38,043 nucleotides of DNA from Spartobacteria bacterium (lineage in GTDB: Bacteria; Verrucomicrobiota; Verrucomicrobiia; Chthoniobacterales; UBA10450), in the NCBI GenBank assembly GCA_003167555.1, contig PMSN01000015.1, positions 1-38,043 of the forward strand. The letters run 5' to 3'. Position 1 is the first letter of the stretch, and the number at the start of each line of letters is the position of its first letter. Below the pieces are notes generated by a model, which did not search any database, was not told the DNA's origin, and saw only the letters and a list, made by a program, of their open reading frames with translations. Below, one piece after another: positions 1-8,000 of the stretch. The translations under genes and the position numbers were made by a program.

Positions 1-41
1 ACTTAGTTTGTGAATTCGCGGGGCCCGGCACGCCGCATCCG

Positions 42-920
42 ATGGGAACCATCACCGATCCATTTGACTCGGTGGATTTTTCCGATTTGCCTCAGCTTTC
101 CAGGTTCACGGCTCGGGACGGAACAAAGCTGGCCTACCGATCTTATGCGCTCGCGACCTCAGCTCCGAGTCAGGGCAGCGTGGTGTTGATTCATGGCTCA
201 TCGGCCACCAGCTCCAGCATGCACCCGATGGCTAAGGAACTGAGCGCCGCTGGGTTCACGACCTATGCGCTGGATATCCGGGGCCATGGTGGTTCCGGCG
301 ACAAGGGCCAGATTGGCTATATCGGACAATTGGAAGATGATCTCACTGACTTCATGCGTGCAGTTTCACCGCCAGCGCCTGTGACCTTGGCCGGCTTCTC
401 TTCCGGTGGCGGATTTGTCCTACGGTGTGCGGGCGGCAGTGGGCAGGATCTTTTTCAAAGCTATTTGTTTATGGCTCCGTTTCTGAGTCAGGATTCACCG
501 AGCATACGGCCGGCCGGCGGAGGTTGGGCGAGTGTGGGTGTTCCGCGCATCGTCGCGCTTTCGATTCTAAATGGATTCGGTGTCCGCAACTTCAATTCGC
601 TCCCCGTTCTCCGCTTCGCCGTGAGCGAAAAGACCAAGGCGATTTTGACCTCGGAATATTCCTTTGCGCTGCAAACCAACTTTCGGCCGCACCAAGACTA
701 TCTGGCCGACCTGCGCAACATGCGCCAGCCGTTCCGACTTCTGATCGGCGAGAACGACGAGGTCTATTATCCAAACCGTTTCGCCGAGGTTCTGAAGCAG
801 GCCGGGAAAGATGTGCCGGTGACAATTATACCTGCGGTAGATCACATCCATTTGATCGTGTCACCGGCAGCGATTCAAAATGGGGTGGAAGCCGTCAGGA
901 GCTTGCATGCGAGCCGGTAG
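42..920 (+). CDS. alpha/beta-fold hydrolase (lysophospholipase-like), possibly 5' partial
   Basis: The 292-residue product has the alpha/beta-hydrolase layout: an oxyanion-hole HG at about residues 51-52 (VLIHGSSATSS), an RGHGGSG loop near 80-86, and a GFSSG nucleophile elbow with the candidate catalytic Ser120. An acidic GENDE segment follows near 235, and a late DHIHL His sits near 268. The substrate cannot be read from the sequence. The frame stays open upstream of ATG 42 to the window edge, and from memory relatives carry an N-terminal membrane anchor before the GTITDPF segment, so the true start may lie outside the window. The stop abuts an IS110 transposase remnant on the other strand, so the extreme C-terminus may have been altered. 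It lies on the same strand as the cassette genes that follow. Confidence 0.85.
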   Translation: MGTITDPFDSVDFSDLPQLSRFTARDGTKLAYRSYALATSAPSQGSVVLIHGSSATSSSMHPMAKELSAAGFTTYALDIRGHGGSGDKGQIGYIGQLEDDLTDFMRAVSPPAPVTLAGFSSGGGFVLRCAGGSGQDLFQSYLFMAPFLSQDSPSIRPAGGGWASVGVPRIVALSILNGFGVRNFNSLPVLRFAVSEKTKAILTSEYSFALQTNFRPHQDYLADLRNMRQPFRLLIGENDEVYYPNRFAEVLKQAGKDVPVTIIPAVDHIHLIVSPAAIQNGVEAVRSLHASR

Positions 921-1170
921 TTTCGGCAGATGATGTAGACCGCGTGGATCTCCCCGCCGCTTTTTTGCTTGAGCTGGGCGCCGCCCAACTCAAAAACGCT
1001 TCCTTCTTGAAGCGCTGCGCCGGCTTCGGGTTGCTCCCTCCCTCCTGACAGACCACCACGTAAAACTCCTGGTACACATCGATTCCAAGCTTGATCGTTC
1101 TCTTGCCCGGATTAAACTCCGAGCGGGTTCCCTCGTGTGAGGACAACTCAGTGTGTAAACACTTATTCAT
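900..1170 (-). pseudogene. IS110-family transposase, decayed N-terminal fragment
   Basis: On the minus strand, from an ATG at 1170, the translation contains KLGIDVYQEFYVVV, QEGG and PKPAQRFKKEAFLSWAA. This is the N-terminus of IS110-family DEDD transposases, with the first catalytic Asp in GIDV. Near position 980 the frame breaks: the continuation (QLKQK, then GGEIHAVY) is in another frame. Homology fades around 900, where the hydrolase gene ends. About 90 of roughly 330-400 family residues remain and the rest of the transposase is absent, so it is inactive. Members of the IS1111/IS110 group are known to insert into integron attC sites, and this relic lies directly beside the first attC-like repeat. 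No element ends were recognised. Confidence 0.75.
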
Positions 1171-1228
1171 ATTGTCGGGTGTAGGTCCCAGACCCGCACC
1201 CGACAACTCCTTACATGTCATCTAGGCG

Positions 1229-1607
1229 ATGCCGTTTCGACAGGCTCAACGTCCTGAGCGTGCCGAAGGACAGCGAACGGATGGCCGCGCCGTGAAAAGT
1301 AGAAATTGAGAAGTAGAATGGAGCGAATGGAGTGAGCGACATAGAAGGTAAAGCTGTGCAGGGTAACAGCGAGAGAGTGTGGGAAACGAACGAGTTTCAA
1401 AGTAGAAAACTTTCGAGGAAGATGCTCGCTTCCGGTAGCCGTCGCTGATCTTATTGATTCGCTTATGTCATTCACTCACCCTTCGGGCTTGACTCTTTCG
1501 CTCCCGCTCACTCGGCCTCTCGGCTTGCCCATCTACGTCGCTCGCGTCCCCGCGGCTCCGTTCCAGTCTATGTCGTGGCTTGCCAGTCCACTCCATTCTC
1601 GTTAGAC
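1229..1607 (+). repeat. attC-like cassette repeat, copy 1
   Basis: This is the first of three long, closely related repeats plus one degraded copy. It opens with a GC-rich imperfect hairpin (CCGTTTCGACAGGCTC onward, also present in copy 2). The conserved body follows (GTAGAATGGAGCGAATG, GCGACATAGAAGGTAAAGC, GTGCAGGGTAACAGCGAGAG, then CGCTGATCTTATTGATTCGC). The end is TGCCAGTCCACTCCATTCTC followed by GTTAGAC at 1601-1607, which fits the integron R' core GTTRRRY. It carries about 80 bp (around 1491-1565) missing from copies 2 and 3 but partly shared with copy 4. No clear R'' partner was found on its left. The VOC gene starts 43 bp after it. Confidence 0.7.
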
Positions 1608-1650
1608 AGGCGAGCAATTTTCGCAGGCAATTACAAGGGCCACCGTCAAT

Positions 1651-2154
1651 ATGAATCACCCGGGACGCTTCCACCACGGCCTTTACGAGGTCCATCTTCC
1701 CGTGACTGATCTAAATCGGGCAATTGATTTCTACGTTGGCAAGCTCGGCTTCGAGGTGGGCTTTACCGGCAGAGGTCAATCGAGCGTTCTGCTCATGTAC
1801 ACGGACGGCGCCGTGCGCTGGATGCTCGGGCTTTTCGTTGTCGATGTTGTCATGCACCGCCATCCCGCCGAGTATCACATCTCCTTTCGCGTGGCCGAAG
1901 CGGACGTCGACCGGATGGTGCCTTACCTCCGCGAGCGCGGGATTGATCCCGTCCATCCACCAGCCGCGCCTGTGCAGGGCCCAATGAACGAGCCGATCGT
2001 GCATGGCTGGATGCCAGCGGCATCTGTATTTTTCCACGATCCCGACGGCCACCTGCTCGAGCTAATCGCCGACCTGAGCGACGCGCCGCGCCCCGAAATT
2101 CTGTACCGGCCCCTCAGTGAGTGGCGTGCGCTTGTCGCAAGAGTGGCACGCTAA
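1651..2154 (+). CDS. VOC-family (glyoxalase/bleomycin-resistance-like) protein
   Basis: The 167-residue protein is a single vicinal-oxygen-chelate domain. It opens with EVHLPVTDLNRAIDFYVGKLGF (His15 as the first likely metal ligand), has an EYHISFRV strand with a second His, and ends with FFHDPDGHLLELIA, whose Glu is the usual last ligand. VOC proteins include glyoxalases, ring-cleavage dioxygenases and fosfomycin or bleomycin resistance proteins; I cannot choose between these here. It sits as a single gene between two attC-like repeats in the same orientation, as in an integron gene cassette. No strong Shine-Dalgarno sequence is visible; ATG 1651 is the first start after the GTTAGAC boundary. 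Confidence 0.85.
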   Translation: MNHPGRFHHGLYEVHLPVTDLNRAIDFYVGKLGFEVGFTGRGQSSVLLMYTDGAVRWMLGLFVVDVVMHRHPAEYHISFRVAEADVDRMVPYLRERGIDPVHPPAAPVQGPMNEPIVHGWMPAASVFFHDPDGHLLELIADLSDAPRPEILYRPLSEWRALVARVAR

Positions 2155-2192
2155 AAATGCTACAGCAGGAGATTTGGACACACGAACGGGCT

Positions 2193-2507
2193 GCCTAACC
2201 AGGGAGCTGCCGTTTCGACGGGCTCAAGGTCCCGAGCCTGCCGAGGGACAGCGAACGGCTACCCGCTTTGAAAATTAGAAATTAGGAAGTAGAATGGAGC
2301 GAATGGGGTGAGCGACATAGAAGGTAAAGCTGTGCAGGGTAACAGCGAGAGAGTGTGGGAACGAACGAGTTTCAAAGTAGAAAACACATGAGAACGCTCG
2401 GTCCCGCCAGCCGTCGCTGATCTTATTGATTCACTCATGCCATTCGTTCACCCTTCGGGCTTCCCGTCTATGTCACGGCTTGGCAGTCCGTTCCATTCTC
2501 GTTAGGC
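2193..2507 (+). repeat. attC-like cassette repeat, copy 2 (315 bp)
   Basis: It begins with GCCTAAC at 2193-2199, matching the R'' core RYYYAAC, and ends with GTTAGGC at 2501-2507, an exact reverse complement and a match to R' GTTRRRY. Just inside, TGCC on the left faces GGCA on the right, so the ends can pair. The interior shares the body seen in copies 1 and 3, including an arm (AGAATGGAGCGAATGGGG) that also resembles the reverse complement of the right end. At about 315 bp it is far longer than usual attC sites (roughly 60-150 bp). The beta-lactamase ATG follows 11 bp after GTTAGGC, a classic cassette spacing. Confidence 0.75.
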
Positions 2508-2518
2508 GTCAAAGAATC

Positions 2519-3316
2519 ATGAAACTCCAAATTCTAGGCATATGTATTGCGGCTGTTGCGTTCTCACCCATTTGTTCAGCAGAGGAAAAGCAGCAGGAGC
2601 GTCCTGATTGGGCGCGTTTTTTTAAGGAGTCCGGCGCCGAGGGGACGATCGTAGTGGCAGATGAGCGAGCAGATGGCGGGGCTACAGGAATCTATGATCA
2701 AGCACGCGCCCGAAGACGCTACCCGCCTGCCTCGACCTTCAAAATTCCGCATGCCCTCTTCGCGCTTGATGCCGGGGTCGTTCGTGACGAGTTCCAAGTC
2801 TTCAAATGGGATGGCACCGTTAGAAACATCGAGACTTGGAACCGCGATCAAGACCTGCGCTCGTCGATGCGGTACTCGGTGGTGTGGGTGTATCAGCACT
2901 TTGCGCGAGAGATCGGCACGGAGAAAGAGGGTCTCTACCTGCGAAAAATAGACTATGGAAACGCCGATCCCTCCGGCGCGGATCCATTCTGGGTGGAAGG
3001 AAATCTAAGCATTTCCGCGCAAGAGCAGATTACGTTTCTTCGCCATCTCTACCGAAACGAACTGCCTTTTCGAGTCGAGCATCAGCGACTGGTCAAGGAT
3101 ATCATGATCGTGGAAGCGGGCCGGGATTGGATTCTGCGCGCCAAGACCGGCTGGAGCGGGACAGTGGGTTGGTGGGTTGGGTGGGTCGAGTGGCCGACTG
3201 GCCCGGTCTTCTTCGCTCTGAATATCGACACGCCCAAAAGACTTGACGACCTACCCAAGCGGGAGACGGTGGTACGAGCGATTCTAAGCTCGATCAAAGC
3301 ATTGCCATCGAGATAG
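2519..3316 (+). CDS. blaOXA: class D beta-lactamase, OXA-2-like
   Basis: ATG 2519 gives a 265-residue preprotein with a signal peptide (MKLQILGICIAAVAF, likely cleaved after about residue 21). An upstream in-frame start at 2426 lies inside the repeat and is rejected. All class D motifs are present: STFK with Ser72 nucleophile and Lys75, S-x-V at 120-122, YGN at 146-148 and KTG at 209-211, followed by GWWVGWVEWPTG. From memory the protein closely resembles the OXA-2 subgroup, with shared stretches such as RNELPFRVEHQRLVKD and EAGRDWILRAKTGW; a percent identity was not computed. It should be a periplasmic serine hydrolase of beta-lactams. It lies between an attC-like repeat and a second GTTAGGC boundary, so it has the layout of an integron gene cassette. 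Its spectrum cannot be predicted. Confidence 0.96.
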   Translation: MKLQILGICIAAVAFSPICSAEEKQQERPDWARFFKESGAEGTIVVADERADGGATGIYDQARARRRYPPASTFKIPHALFALDAGVVRDEFQVFKWDGTVRNIETWNRDQDLRSSMRYSVVWVYQHFAREIGTEKEGLYLRKIDYGNADPSGADPFWVEGNLSISAQEQITFLRHLYRNELPFRVEHQRLVKDIMIVEAGRDWILRAKTGWSGTVGWWVGWVEWPTGPVFFALNIDTPKRLDDLPKRETVVRAILSSIKALPSR

Positions 3317-3366
3317 GAACGAATCCAGACGCACCAGATTCCGCCGCTGAGCTTTGGCCGTTAGGC
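3317..3366 (+). other. short degenerate attC-like cassette end after blaOXA
   Basis: The gap after the beta-lactamase stop ends in GGCCGTTAGGCG, with GTTAGGC at 3360-3366, the same R' core that ends the long repeats. The next reading frame starts 4 bp later. A weak internal pairing exists (GGAACGAATC with GATTCC), but no convincing RYYYAAC partner was found. It is much shorter than the other sites and does not contain the long repeat body. Confidence 0.45.
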
Positions 3367-3370
3367 GAAA

Positions 3371-3764
3371 ATGCCTGCACCTCCGTCTTGCAAGATGAAC
3401 CCAAAAGAGAAATACCTCTACCACCAGATCCATCCACTCAAGCTCCTCACCGATATCCGGCGCGGCCTTTGGTTCATTATGTCTTTTGTGGCGCCACCAA
3501 CTCGCCTTCGCCCTTGTCGTCATGCTCGCCCCACCCCTTTTAGTCTCCCTTCTCCTCATGCGATACGCCGATTTGGAGCCGTATCGCCAATCTGCCTTCG
3601 GTAAATACATTGCGCGCTCTATGTCGCATGCAATGGAAGCCGTTCGCCTGGCCGGAATGGCTGTCACGGCGCTGGGCGCATGGCATCAATCGCTCTGGAT
3701 TATCGTCGCCGGAAGCGCAATAGTTCTATTTGGTTGGCTTCGCGGGAAAATCAGCAACGCTTAA
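3371..3764 (+). pseudogene. small membrane protein of a cassette, frameshifted
   Basis: Two overlapping frames read as one protein. The first (ATG 3371 or 3395) gives KEKYLYHQIHPLKLLTD and a hydrophobic start. The second gives WRHQLAFALVVMLAPPLLVS, an LEPYRQSAFGKYIAR loop, and a C-terminal helix WIIVAGSAIVLFGWL. Removing one T from the run TTTT at 3484-3487 joins them as IMSLWRHQLAF, so a one-base insertion (or a homopolymer sequencing error) is the likely cause. The intact product would have about 130 residues and two or three membrane helices. Function is unknown. The TAA stop lies within GCTTAAC, the R''-like start of the next repeat, as is common in integron cassettes. Confidence 0.6.
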
Positions 3765-4038
3765 CCATGGAATGCAGCGAACCGCTGGCCGCTTTGAAAA
3801 GTAGAAATTGAGAAGTAGAATGGAGCGAATGGGGTGAGCGACATAGAAGGTAAAGCTGTGCAGGGTAACAGCGAGAGAGTGTGGGAAACGAACGAGTTTC
3901 AAAGTAGAAAACTTGAGAAGATTGCTCGTCGTGCTCGCCAGCGGTGGCTGATCTTATTGATTCGCTTATGTCATTCACTCACCCTTCGGGCTTCCAGTCT
4001 ATGTCGTGGCTTGCCAGTCCACTCCATTCTCGTTAGGC
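3759..4038 (+). repeat. attC-like cassette repeat, copy 3 (280 bp)
   Basis: This is the clearest site. The left arm starts GCTTAAC (3759-3765, R'' RYYYAAC) and continues ATGGAATGCAG to GCTGGC. The right arm ends GCCAGTCCACTCCATTCTC then GTTAGGC (4032-4038, R'). The reverse complement of the right arm, GCCTAACGAGAATGGAGTGG..., aligns with the left arm with few mismatches and some unpaired bases, as in attC hairpins. The roughly 220 bp between the arms is the conserved repeat body shared with copies 1 and 2, which is unusual for attC. The next gene starts 11 bp after GTTAGGC. Confidence 0.78.
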
Positions 4039-4048
4039 GAAGAATTCT

Positions 4049-4756
4049 ATGACCACAAAACAAATTCTGGAAGAACTGAAGCCGCTGGGCAGCGATAGCT
4101 ACAAAAGGGTGATCTTCAACCACGGCGTGAAGGAGCCGTGCTTCGGCGTTAAGGTCAGCGACCTGCAAAAGATCCAGAAGCGCATCACGAAGGATTACCA
4201 ACTTGCACTCGACCTTTACGACACCGGTAACTACGATGCGATGTATTTGGCCGGGTTGATCGCCGATGATGTGCGCATGACCAGGAAGGATCTCCAGAGC
4301 TGGGTAGCCAAGGCATATAGCCGCCCGCTGTGCGGAGCGACGGTGCCATGGGTAGCGGCGGGCAGCACGCATGGGTGGGAGCTGGCCTTGGAGTGAATCG
4401 ACTCGAAGAGGGCTCTGGCCGCCGCCGCCGGCTGGGCGACGTTGGGGAGCCTCGTGTCCATCAAGGACGACTCCGAGCTCGACCTGGCGGAATTGAAACG
4501 GCTTCTGGAGCGGGTGCGGAAGAGCATTCATGCGGCACCGGACGATGTGCGCCGCCAAATGAACTTGTTTGTCATTGCAGTAGGTTCCTACGTCCAACCG
4601 CTGACGGACACTGCCATCGAGATCGGCGAAAAGATCGGCCCAGTCACCGCGGACATGGGCAATACCTCATGTCAGGTGCCCTTTTCGCCGGACTACATCC
4701 GAAAGGTGCAGAAACGCGGCGCCATCGGGAAGAAGCGCAAGACGGCGAAATGCTGA
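4049..4756 (+). pseudogene. DNA alkylation repair-like (HEAT-like repeat) protein, interrupted by an in-frame TGA
   Basis: The frame from ATG 4049 matches from memory the widespread DNA alkylation repair family: KQILEELKPLGSDSYKR, HGVKEPCFGVKVSDLQKI and DTGNYDAMYLAGLIADD near the N-terminus. After ELALE it meets TGA at 4394-4396. The very same frame then continues as IDSKRALAAAAGWATLGSLV and on to QKRGAIGKKRKTAKC at 4756. Relatives, as I recall, have Trp at the stop position (ELALEWIDSK), so TGG to TGA is the simplest explanation. The full protein would be 235 residues. Without readthrough only a 115-residue N-terminal piece is made. It is the last cassette-like gene of the left array. Confidence 0.75.
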
Positions 4757-4797
4757 ACGACTGAGGTGCCTGGCCACACTACCTAAACCCGGCGATG

Positions 4798-4992
4798 CAG
4801 CCGGGAAGAAAGTGCAAAGTAGAAGTTAGAAAGTAGAAAACTTGAGAAGAATGCTCGTCGTGCTCGCCAGCGGTGGCTGATCTTGTTGATTGACTCGTGC
4901 GTTCCCACTTACTCGGCTTCCCGGCTTGCCCATCTATGTCGCTCGTATCCCTGCGGCTCCATTCACTCATGCTAATCGTTCAACCGCTAGTG
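4798..4992 (+). repeat. attC-like cassette repeat, copy 4 (degraded), in the gene-free stretch 4757-5059
   Basis: The segment keeps AAAGTAGAAGTTAG, GTAGAAAACTTGAGAAGA, ATGCTCGTCGTGCTCGCCAG and GGTGGCTGATCTTGTTGATT, all shared with copy 3, and CGGCTTGCCCATCTATGTCG shared with the extra part of copy 1. It lacks the inner arm with GAATGGAGCG and the CTCGTTAGGC end; instead it ends near CTAATCGTTCAACCG. A small perfect hairpin, CCCGGC-GATGCA-GCCGGG, lies just before it near 4787-4804. It marks the decayed end of the array. Nothing else was recognised in 4757-5059. Confidence 0.65.
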
Positions 4993-5059
4993 CACTGGAA
5001 GGAGATTCGATATGGGAAAGTTCGTTATCGTTGCTCCCTCCGGATGTTACCGGGCTGGC

Positions 5060-8000
5060 CTACTGTAGCGCGTACATTTCCACGACTGCTACGCCGGTCG
5101 AGTTATTCACGCCACGCACGATGGCGGTGTAATGCGCGCCACTTGCGGGCAAGGTCGCCACGATCGCGGACTCCAAGTCATTCGTCGGCGGGATAGTGCT
5201 ATCGATAATGGCTTGCTTATTCAGTGAGTCTTTCCAGTTATCGTTAGAGTCGATGAGGTTTCCGTTTACGTCGCGTAGCTCCAGGGTAGGATCGGCTAGC
5301 TTGCCGGGGACGTTCAAGGAAGGACCTAGCGCCCGCACGATTACCTTCTGCGGTGTCTGGCCCAGCACGATGGTTCCCGCGATCAAGATGTTGTCGCCGG
5401 TTTGCACCAGCCCGCGGGTCGAGATATTGGCCAGCTTCGAATCGACTGTGGAATCCAAGTCATACGCTTCCACCAGTCCGATGCCGGTCCCGTTATTCAC
5501 CCCGCGCACGATCGCGGTGTAACCCGCGCTATTGGCCGGCAAGGTCGCCACGATGGCCGACTCGAGATCGTTGGTGGGCGGTACGCCGGAGGCATTGATG
5601 GCCGCTTCCTGGTCGCTCCGCCAGTTATCGTTTGTGATCGTGGCAAACCCGTTCGGGCCGTGCAGCTCCAGGATGGGATCGGCCAGAGCTCCCGCCACCG
5701 GCACCGATGGACCAAGCGCGCGCACAATCACCCTCTTCGGCTGCGTGCCGGTGATAATGAATCCGCCAATCAGCGCATTGTCGCCAGTCTCGACTCGAAG
5801 ACGCGTCGAGATGTTGGCAAGGATGGTGGGCGGCGTTTGCCCTCCTTTTGACTCGAAGGCCCCGATGTCCCGGCCATCGGCCGCATTGGGAATCGTTAGC
5901 TCATCGTAGATCGCAAGTCCGCGCTGGTCCCTGATATTCAAGAAGCTGTTTCCCTTATCGATGGCGGGGCTGCCGGTCAGTAATGCCATCGTGTCGGTTT
6001 GGCCTCCATTGTTCTGCAAGGAACCAAGCTGTGCATCCAGGAGCGCCGCATCGGTGCCGGTCTGATCGGCCGTCGCAGTAAAACCGCTGCTGTGATCGGC
6101 TGTGCCAATCAAGTTGTAACCGCCGGAGCTAAAGCTTCCGTCAACGTCGAGGCCAGCTCCGCTGCCTGTGTTACCCGCGCTAATAGTGCTGCGAATAGTG
6201 CTTGTGTTGTTTGTGCTGGCCAGGCCGCCACTGCCCTTGCCGGCGCTGCCGCCACTGAACCTACTGCTGCCTGTCCCCCCTGGGCCTCCAGTGCCGCCGT
6301 TACCGCTCAAGGTGACCGAAGTGACCGTCATCGCTCCGGCGTTGACCACGCCGCCGGTCGCGTTGCCGCCATTGCCGCCGATAGGACCATTACCTCCGGC
6401 GCCACCCGTGGCGTGGTTAGCTACCAGCGTGCAGTTGGTGATGACCAGGGTACCGGTGGTATCGTTGAAAATGGCGCCGCCCTGGGCCGCACCGCCGTCG
6501 CCGCCGTGAACGTTGCCGCCGATGGCGCTGCTGCCATCGCCGCCGCGTCCGCCGAATGCGAAGTTGCTGTTCAGGGTGCAATTACTGAGTGTCAGCGTTC
6601 CGCTATTGTTAATGGCGCCGCCGTTGCCGTTTCCGCCCACGGAAGCCACCGTCGCGCTATCAGCGCCCTGCGCGCGATTGTTGGTGAAGGCGCAATCGGA
6701 AATCGTCAGCGTCGCATTTTGCGCGTTGAAGATGCCCCCGCCTGTCGTCGTGCGACCGGAACCTGCCGCGTCTGTCTTGGACCCATCACGGATAGTAAGA
6801 CCGGAGATGGCGTTGCTTCCGCTGTTGAAAGAGAAGACGCGGATGGTCCCATTACCGCTCACGCTTAAGAGCCGCGCACCGGGGCCGACGATGATGACGG
6901 AGTCGGTAACCATTAACGGGCCCAGCGCCGGTTGCAAAGTGATGGTTCCGCTCAGGCCGCTGGCAAAAAGAATGCTGTTTGTTCCGTTGGCGGCATTGGC
7001 GGCATTGATCGCTTCGCGGAGCGTGCAATCGCCTCCGGCGCAAGATCCGTCGTCGTGATCCGCCGTGGTGGTGACGATGAGCGGCGCGATGCTAGTCATC
7101 TCAACCGCACCAATGTCGGTGCCGTCCCCGCCGCTTGCATTAGGAACACTCGGAAGGTCCGTAGTCCGCTGCAACCCGCGTTGGTCGGTCGCGGTCGGCC
7201 CGTTGAAGTTCTTCCCCTGGTCCTGGGCGGGACTGTTCGGAAGCAAAGCCATCGTCTTGGTAGGGCCGCCGTTGTCCTGGAGCGGCCCGAGCTGGGGGTT
7301 GATATTCTTCTGATCGCCGGCGGCGGTAAGGAATCCGCCTCCGTCGTCACTACTCAGATTGTATCCCTGTGACGTGATACTTGTGCCCAAACCGTCGTTG
7401 ACGAGGTTGGCGCCGAGGTCTGCGCCAGTGCTGTAGAGAATGGTATTGCCTAGCTGCACGAACGAATTGCCAGCGTTAGTGCCGGTATTATAGATACCGC
7501 CGCCGTTAGGGGCCGCGTTCCGGCTAAACGTGCTGCTGGTGACCGTGGCGGTTCCGGCAAAGCCATTTCCATCGCCTTGATTGTGGATGCCGCCACCAGT
7601 CTGGGAGGCGGTGTTGTTCGCCAGGGTGCAGTTAGTCAGGAGCAAAGCTCCGTTTTGGTTAAAGATTCCGCCGCCGCCATTGCTGGCTGTGTTGTTAGCG
7701 AAAGTGCAGTTATCCAGAGTGTAGCCTCCAAAAAAACCGGCCAGCGCGCCCCCTGACTGCGCGGAAGATGTGTTGCCGGTGAAAGTGCTGTCGCGCACCG
7801 TCGTCGTCTGCGTCGCGCCCGCGACACAAACGTTATAGATGGCACCTCCGAACCCCTGGGCGCTGTTTTGACTGAAAGTGCAATTGGTCACGGTCAGCGG
7901 ATTATTTCCGGAGTTATAAATAGCGCCGCCGCTGCCGCTCGCTTGGTTTCCGTTGAAGGTGCATGAGGCCACCGTCGTGTCGCTAGAGCTGGCCTGGATT

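Noticed and set aside
1218-1475. Minus-strand reading frame starting MNDISESIRSAT, repeated at 3751-3978
   Set aside because: It lies within the attC-like repeats and recurs only because the repeat recurs; it has no protein-like features.
5999-7372. Long plus-strand frames opposite the beta-helix gene (up to 289 residues)
   Set aside because: Ala/Pro-rich mirror of the Gly/Asn/Thr repeats on the coding strand; no family similarity.
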